Positions 61,222-64,000 of a stretch of 64,000 nucleotides of DNA are shown here, in pieces; positions within the stretch are counted from its first letter, which is position 1, and every line of letters begins with the position of its first letter. Source of the DNA: Desulfomicrobium sp. UBA5193 (GTDB taxonomy: Bacteria > Desulfobacterota > Desulfovibrionia > Desulfovibrionales > Desulfomicrobiaceae). A model generated the notes under the pieces. That model searched no databases. It saw only the letters and a list, made by a program, of their open reading frames with translations, and was not told the DNA's origin. The position numbers and the translations under genes are program-made. The stretch covers positions 124,001 through 188,000 of the forward strand of contig DHWB01000011.1 of assembly GCA_002412965.1 (NCBI GenBank), given 5' to 3'.

Positions 61222-61641
61222 TCAAAACCCACAGGGAAGAACATCGTTTTCCTGATCCCTCCCCGGTTCGGTTGGGCCGCTCCAGGATGGAGAGTGGGAT
61301 TCGCCTTTCCAGTCCCCGCGAGCTGCCTCGCAAATGAGTCCTTCCACCACTGCGGCCGGAGCGGGGTATTCCGAGTTTAGATAGTGATGGACATCACCCA
61401 TGCAGGAAAAGCACAGGATATCCGCGCTGGCCCTTCCGTATTTCGAGAGCGTCGTGACGGTGGTGGCGAGAACGTATTTTCCCACCCGGGTCTTATACAG
61501 GGACACGGTGTGGTGTTCGCCGCCATTTTTTTGTCGCATTGCCCTGTTGGCCAGCATCACGCCCTGGAAGACGAAGTCCGGTCTGTTGCTGCGGCGCAGG
61601 CGCACCTGGGGAAGGTGGGTTTCCGCTGTCAGGGAGATCAT
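61222..61641 (-). CDS. Hypothetical protein, 139 aa
   Basis: Not recognised. KYVLATTVTTLSKYGRASAD leads to a Cys-x2-Cys pair (CFSCMGD) and then VVEGLICEAARGDW, so metal or redox binding is possible. The C-terminal 35 residues look disordered (SHSPSWSGPTEPGRDQE). ATG 61641 has GGAGG upstream. It lies 82 bases upstream of the 130-aa gene on the same strand. Confidence 0.75.
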   Translation of the reverse strand: MISLTAETHLPQVRLRRSNRPDFVFQGVMLANRAMRQKNGGEHHTVSLYKTRVGKYVLATTVTTLSKYGRASADILCFSCMGDVHHYLNSEYPAPAAVVEGLICEAARGDWKGESHSPSWSGPTEPGRDQENDVLPCGF

Positions 61642-61906
61642 AATTGTCCTCCGCAAAATGTATTTGCAATCAGGCAGCAGCGGGCCGAAGTCGGGACAGA
61701 GTGGTGAGGCGGGCGAGGAAGGCGCTTTGAGGTGGCCGGGAAATCAACTGCAAATCGGATTTGAGAAATCATATCCCGCGGAAAGGGTTTTGGCAATGTG
61801 GGGATGGAAAAAGATCCGGAGGAACTGTTTTTCCAATAAATCAGGATGCTGCGGCGGTCTTGCGCAAAGGGGATTTGATTTCGTCCGCCTTTCGAGGATG
61901 CGTCCG

Positions 61907-62725
61907 CTATTGCCTCGGATCGCGCAGATTGGTCCAGGGGGCGGGGTGGGTGGAACGGACCGGGTTTATGTCCAGTCCTCCACGGCGGGTGAAGCGGGCG
62001 CTGACTTCGAGTTTGTCCACGCCGCAGCGGCGTCGGATATCGGCATGGATTTTTTCCACGCAGGCCTCATGAAAACCTTGGTGCTCACGGTAGGAGACCA
62101 GATAGCGCAGCAGCCCGTCGTGCAGGATGCGCGGCCCGGCGTAGCGGATGCAGACGGTCGCCCAGTCCGGCTGGCCTGTCACGGGGCAGCGGGAACGGAA
62201 AAGGCGGGTGAAGAGGGTCTCGTTCACGGTTTCGGACGCGGCTTCGAGCAGTTCGGGCTCGGTCTCGTACGTGAAACCCGTGATGTCCTGATCGTCAATG
62301 CAGATTCCGTCGGGCTCGGACATGACAACCCTGGAAAAAGACTCCGGCGAGGCAAGCAGCACCTGCACGTCAGCCCCTGCGGCCATGGAAAGATCGCGGG
62401 TCATGATCTCCTGGACCGCTGTCGCGCTGTCCAGGGGCGTCATGTTGAACGAGTTGCAATAGAGTTTGAGGGATTTTGATTCAATGAGGTTTGGTGAGCT
62501 CCACGGCACCCGGACCTCGGCCATGGCGACCACGGGTTTGCCGGACCGTGCCAGCCATGAGAGCTCGTAAATGTTCCAGATGTCCTGGCCGTGGGAAAAG
62601 GAAAGTGTATTACCGATCCCGGCGGCGCGGCCCAGTGCGCGGGGAATGGGACAGAGCTGTTTCGGGTCGTAGCGCGGGCTGTGATCGACCTGTCTACAAA
62701 GGATCATGCGGCTGGAATGATTCAT
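61907..62725 (-). CDS. queF: 7-cyano-7-deazaguanine reductase (QueF), long form
   Basis: A 272-aa two-domain (tunnelling-fold) enzyme that reduces preQ0 to preQ1 with NADPH in queuosine synthesis. LKLYCNSFN carries the substrate-side motif, and FRSRCPVTGQPDWATVCIRY holds the catalytic Cys. YREHQGFHEACVEKIHADI and RFTRRGGLDINPVR complete the long QueF form, as in E. coli. A GGAGGG site precedes ATG 62725. It follows queD by 9 bases, so the two genes form a queuosine operon. Confidence 0.95.
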   Translation of the reverse strand: MNHSSRMILCRQVDHSPRYDPKQLCPIPRALGRAAGIGNTLSFSHGQDIWNIYELSWLARSGKPVVAMAEVRVPWSSPNLIESKSLKLYCNSFNMTPLDSATAVQEIMTRDLSMAAGADVQVLLASPESFSRVVMSEPDGICIDDQDITGFTYETEPELLEAASETVNETLFTRLFRSRCPVTGQPDWATVCIRYAGPRILHDGLLRYLVSYREHQGFHEACVEKIHADIRRRCGVDKLEVSARFTRRGGLDINPVRSTHPAPWTNLRDPRQ

Positions 62726-62734
62726 TCTTCCCTC

Positions 62735-62995
62735 CTATCTCAGGTACAGGGTCGGATCGAGGCCCTGGTCGTGGCGTAGTGCAAACTTGCGTTCGTCGTA
62801 GGCCCCGCAGACGCCGCAATGCAGGATCATGCCCGTCTCGTCGGGCCTGCCCGCGAGGGTGACCTGCAAGCGGGACGTATGGCCGTGGAGCCGGGAGCAG
62901 TTGCCGTAGATGGAGAGGTTATCCGCTGTGGAGAGAGTACGCAGATGCAGCCGATGGGCCGCATGAAAGGAGAATTCTTTGGTGATTGTCAGCAT
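62735..62995 (-). CDS. queD: QueD-like 6-carboxytetrahydropterin synthase, abnormal C-terminus
   Basis: An 86-aa protein. The N-terminal half is normal QueD: FSFHAAHRLHL (zinc His and substrate contacts) and YGNCSRLHGHTSRLQVTL (catalytic Cys and two zinc His). After ETGMIL the usual DFxxLK, LDHxxLN and C-terminal Glu motifs are missing. Instead the chain reads CGVCGAYDERKFALRHDQG and stops, about 35 residues shorter than the family. No other frame restores the missing part, so a deletion rather than a simple frameshift is likely. AAGGTGG precedes the ATG. The enzyme is probably inactive, or the gene is a paralogue with a new tail. Confidence 0.7.
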   Translation of the reverse strand: MLTITKEFSFHAAHRLHLRTLSTADNLSIYGNCSRLHGHTSRLQVTLAGRPDETGMILHCGVCGAYDERKFALRHDQGLDPTLYLR

Positions 62996-63253
62996 ACGCC
63001 ACCTTGTGAGCCCGGAACGTTCGCGCCGGGGGTGAGGGAGAATTTCTAGAGCGGGGTGCCACTTGTCCGCTGTGAAGATCGCTGCTGAACGAAAAAAAGA
63101 GGCACGTCAAGGCTTGGGATGACTTGTCCTGATGCCGCCATGGGCGGTCGTCGCCGGCTTCAGGCCTGAATGAGATTGGGCACGGATGCCCTCCGCTTGA
63201 CTGCCTAGTTGCGTAGAGACTCTAAAACACATAGATTTCGTCCGAGTCGGGAT

Positions 63254-63712
63254 ATGAATCACGTGCGAGCGATTTCGTACAAACCACAGGACAGCTCTTT
63301 GCATAATAAAAAGCCATACAAGATAATCATCTTCAGTGTATGCGTACTGCTTCTTTTTATTGGTTTTGCCGCCGCGAACGAGCAGCTGTTGTCACCATCG
63401 GACGCGCAGAAAATGATCGCGGAGAATGCGGGCAATCCGAAATTCATCCTCCTCGATGTGCGGACCAAGGACGACTACGATTCGGGACACATCGAAGGCG
63501 CGAAATTGATGAATTATTACGCCACGAATTTTTTGAGAATGGCATCTCAATTGGATCGTGACGCGACAATACTCATTTATTGCCAGAAAGGCAGGCAAAG
63601 CCCCCAGGCATTTCGGGAGTTTGAAAAGAATGGTTTTTCGACACTTTACATTCTGGACGGCGGAATCTCGGAGTGGGTCAATGCCGGACTGCCCTTGGTG
63701 CGCAAAGACTGA
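63254..63712 (+). CDS. Periplasmic rhodanese-like domain protein
   Basis: A 152-aa protein from ATG 63254. A charged N-terminus and a hydrophobic signal/anchor (YKIIIFSVCVLLLFIGFA, about 22-41) precede a rhodanese domain: KFILLDVRTKDDYDSGHIEGA, YCQKGRQSPQAF with the active-site Cys-loop, and LDGGISEWVNAGLPL. It would bind or transfer sulfane sulfur in the periplasm. A strong terminator follows. The ribosome binding site is weak, so a later start is possible. Confidence 0.88.
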   Translation: MNHVRAISYKPQDSSLHNKKPYKIIIFSVCVLLLFIGFAAANEQLLSPSDAQKMIAENAGNPKFILLDVRTKDDYDSGHIEGAKLMNYYATNFLRMASQLDRDATILIYCQKGRQSPQAFREFEKNGFSTLYILDGGISEWVNAGLPLVRKD

Positions 63713-63770
63713 GCGACGCCGGGGCTCAATGCGGTCCCTGAATCTTAGCTAATCCGTCAATTTCAATTTT

Positions 63771-63815
63771 CAGCCCGGAAGCAGCCGTGAGTGCTGCTTC
63801 CGGGCTGATTTTTTT
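63771..63815. terminator. Strong terminator between rhodanese and RluA-type genes
   Basis: CAGCCCGGAAGCAGC and GCTGCTTCCGGGCTG form a perfect stem followed on the plus strand by ATTTTTTT. It can also terminate the convergent pseudouridine synthase gene. Confidence 0.92.
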
Positions 63816-63839
63816 GCATGAACCAAGCCTCTTTGGTTT

Positions 63840-64000
63840 TTACTCCGGCAGAGGAAACAGCAGGTCCGGCACGTTCCACTGCCGGGGCGCGTTCGTGAAG
63901 GGACAGGTAAAGGCAAGGCTTCTGGCCACGAGCTGCAGTTCCTGCACGCGCGCATTGCTGCGACCGTAGCGCGGGTCACCCATGACCGGATGCCCCAGAC
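63840..64000 (-). CDS. RluA family pseudouridine synthase, C-terminal end (partial)
   Basis: The 53 C-terminal residues (from the right edge to TAA at 63840) read LGHPVMGDPRYGRSNARVQE and LQLVARSLAFTCPF. LGHP...GDPRYG and LQLxAxxLxF are the closing motifs of RluA-type rRNA/tRNA pseudouridine synthases. The catalytic Asp region lies outside the window. Confidence 0.85.
   Translation of the reverse strand, partial: LGHPVMGDPRYGRSNARVQELQLVARSLAFTCPFTNAPRQWNVPDLLFPLPE

Noticed and set aside
62996..63253. preQ1 riboswitch upstream of queD
   Set aside because: No CTAAAAAACTA-like conserved tail or pseudoknot pattern was found in the leader.

Overview
The window comes from a high-GC, Gram-negative bacterium and most resembles a Desulfovibrionales-type deltaproteobacterium (Desulfomicrobium/Desulfovibrio-like). 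That placement is inferred from gene content and protein character only: an exosortase A (XrtA) locus with PrsK/PrsR, long-form QueF, an L-serine dehydratase with Fe-S type motifs, many two-component and c-di-GMP proteins, and an xse-isp-dxs cluster. No rRNA or clade-specific marker is present to prove it.

Region 1 (1-18911) is an exopolysaccharide/exosortase locus. A partial asparagine-synthase-like amidotransferase is followed by four overlapping, very AT-rich GT2 glycosyltransferases, an O-antigen polymerase/ligase and a GT4 glycosyltransferase, then by GC-rich exosortase A, EpsI, a GT39-type membrane glycosyltransferase and a GT2-GtrA fusion. A roughly 120-bp palindrome and a group II intron with an internally deleted maturase gene split this block from its second half: a small membrane protein, a CPBP protease of the exosortase-linked type, and the PrsK histidine kinase with PrsR sigma-54 activator. 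No PEP-CTERM substrate protein is visible here.

Region 2 (19037-34244) is mixed housekeeping and accessory: a VWA-OmpA envelope protein, a CAT-anticodon tRNA, an operon of adenosine-specific-kinase-like protein, hybrid kinase and atypical thioredoxin reductase, a glycine-zipper lipoprotein, an unknown 311-aa protein overlapping L-serine dehydratase, a DUF493 protein, tRNA-Lys(CTT), three transporters (Bcr/CflA, BASS, APC), a PilZ-like protein and two unknown proteins.

Region 3 (34371-43425) holds two minus-strand operons. A TPP riboswitch leads thiM-thiE-thiD and a ThiXYZ-type pyrimidine-precursor ABC transporter. Next to it is a complete siaABCD-like phosphatase/kinase/phosphoprotein/diguanylate cyclase signalling module, with a good sigma-70 promoter.

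Region 4 (43615-64000) has a periplasmic binding protein overlapping a PAS histidine kinase, a PAPS-reductase-like protein, ispG, an ADP-ribosylglycohydrolase, proS and the operon xseA-M23 peptidase-xseB-ispA-dxs. Between proS and xseA lies a frameshifted DUF1016 (YhcG-type) nuclease gene flanked by a decayed copy of the xseA 5' end and the intact xseA. The right end carries a universal stress protein, pirin, unknown genes, queF with a C-terminally abnormal queD, a periplasmic rhodanese and the 3' end of an RluA-type pseudouridine synthase gene.

The most unusual items are: a dispersed element with conserved arms and two unrelated perfect stems (35423-35535 and 47921-48030); the xseA 5' duplication around the DUF1016 gene; the deleted intron that keeps domains V/VI; the siaABCD set; and a hybrid kinase whose second receiver has Glu at the phospho-Asp position.
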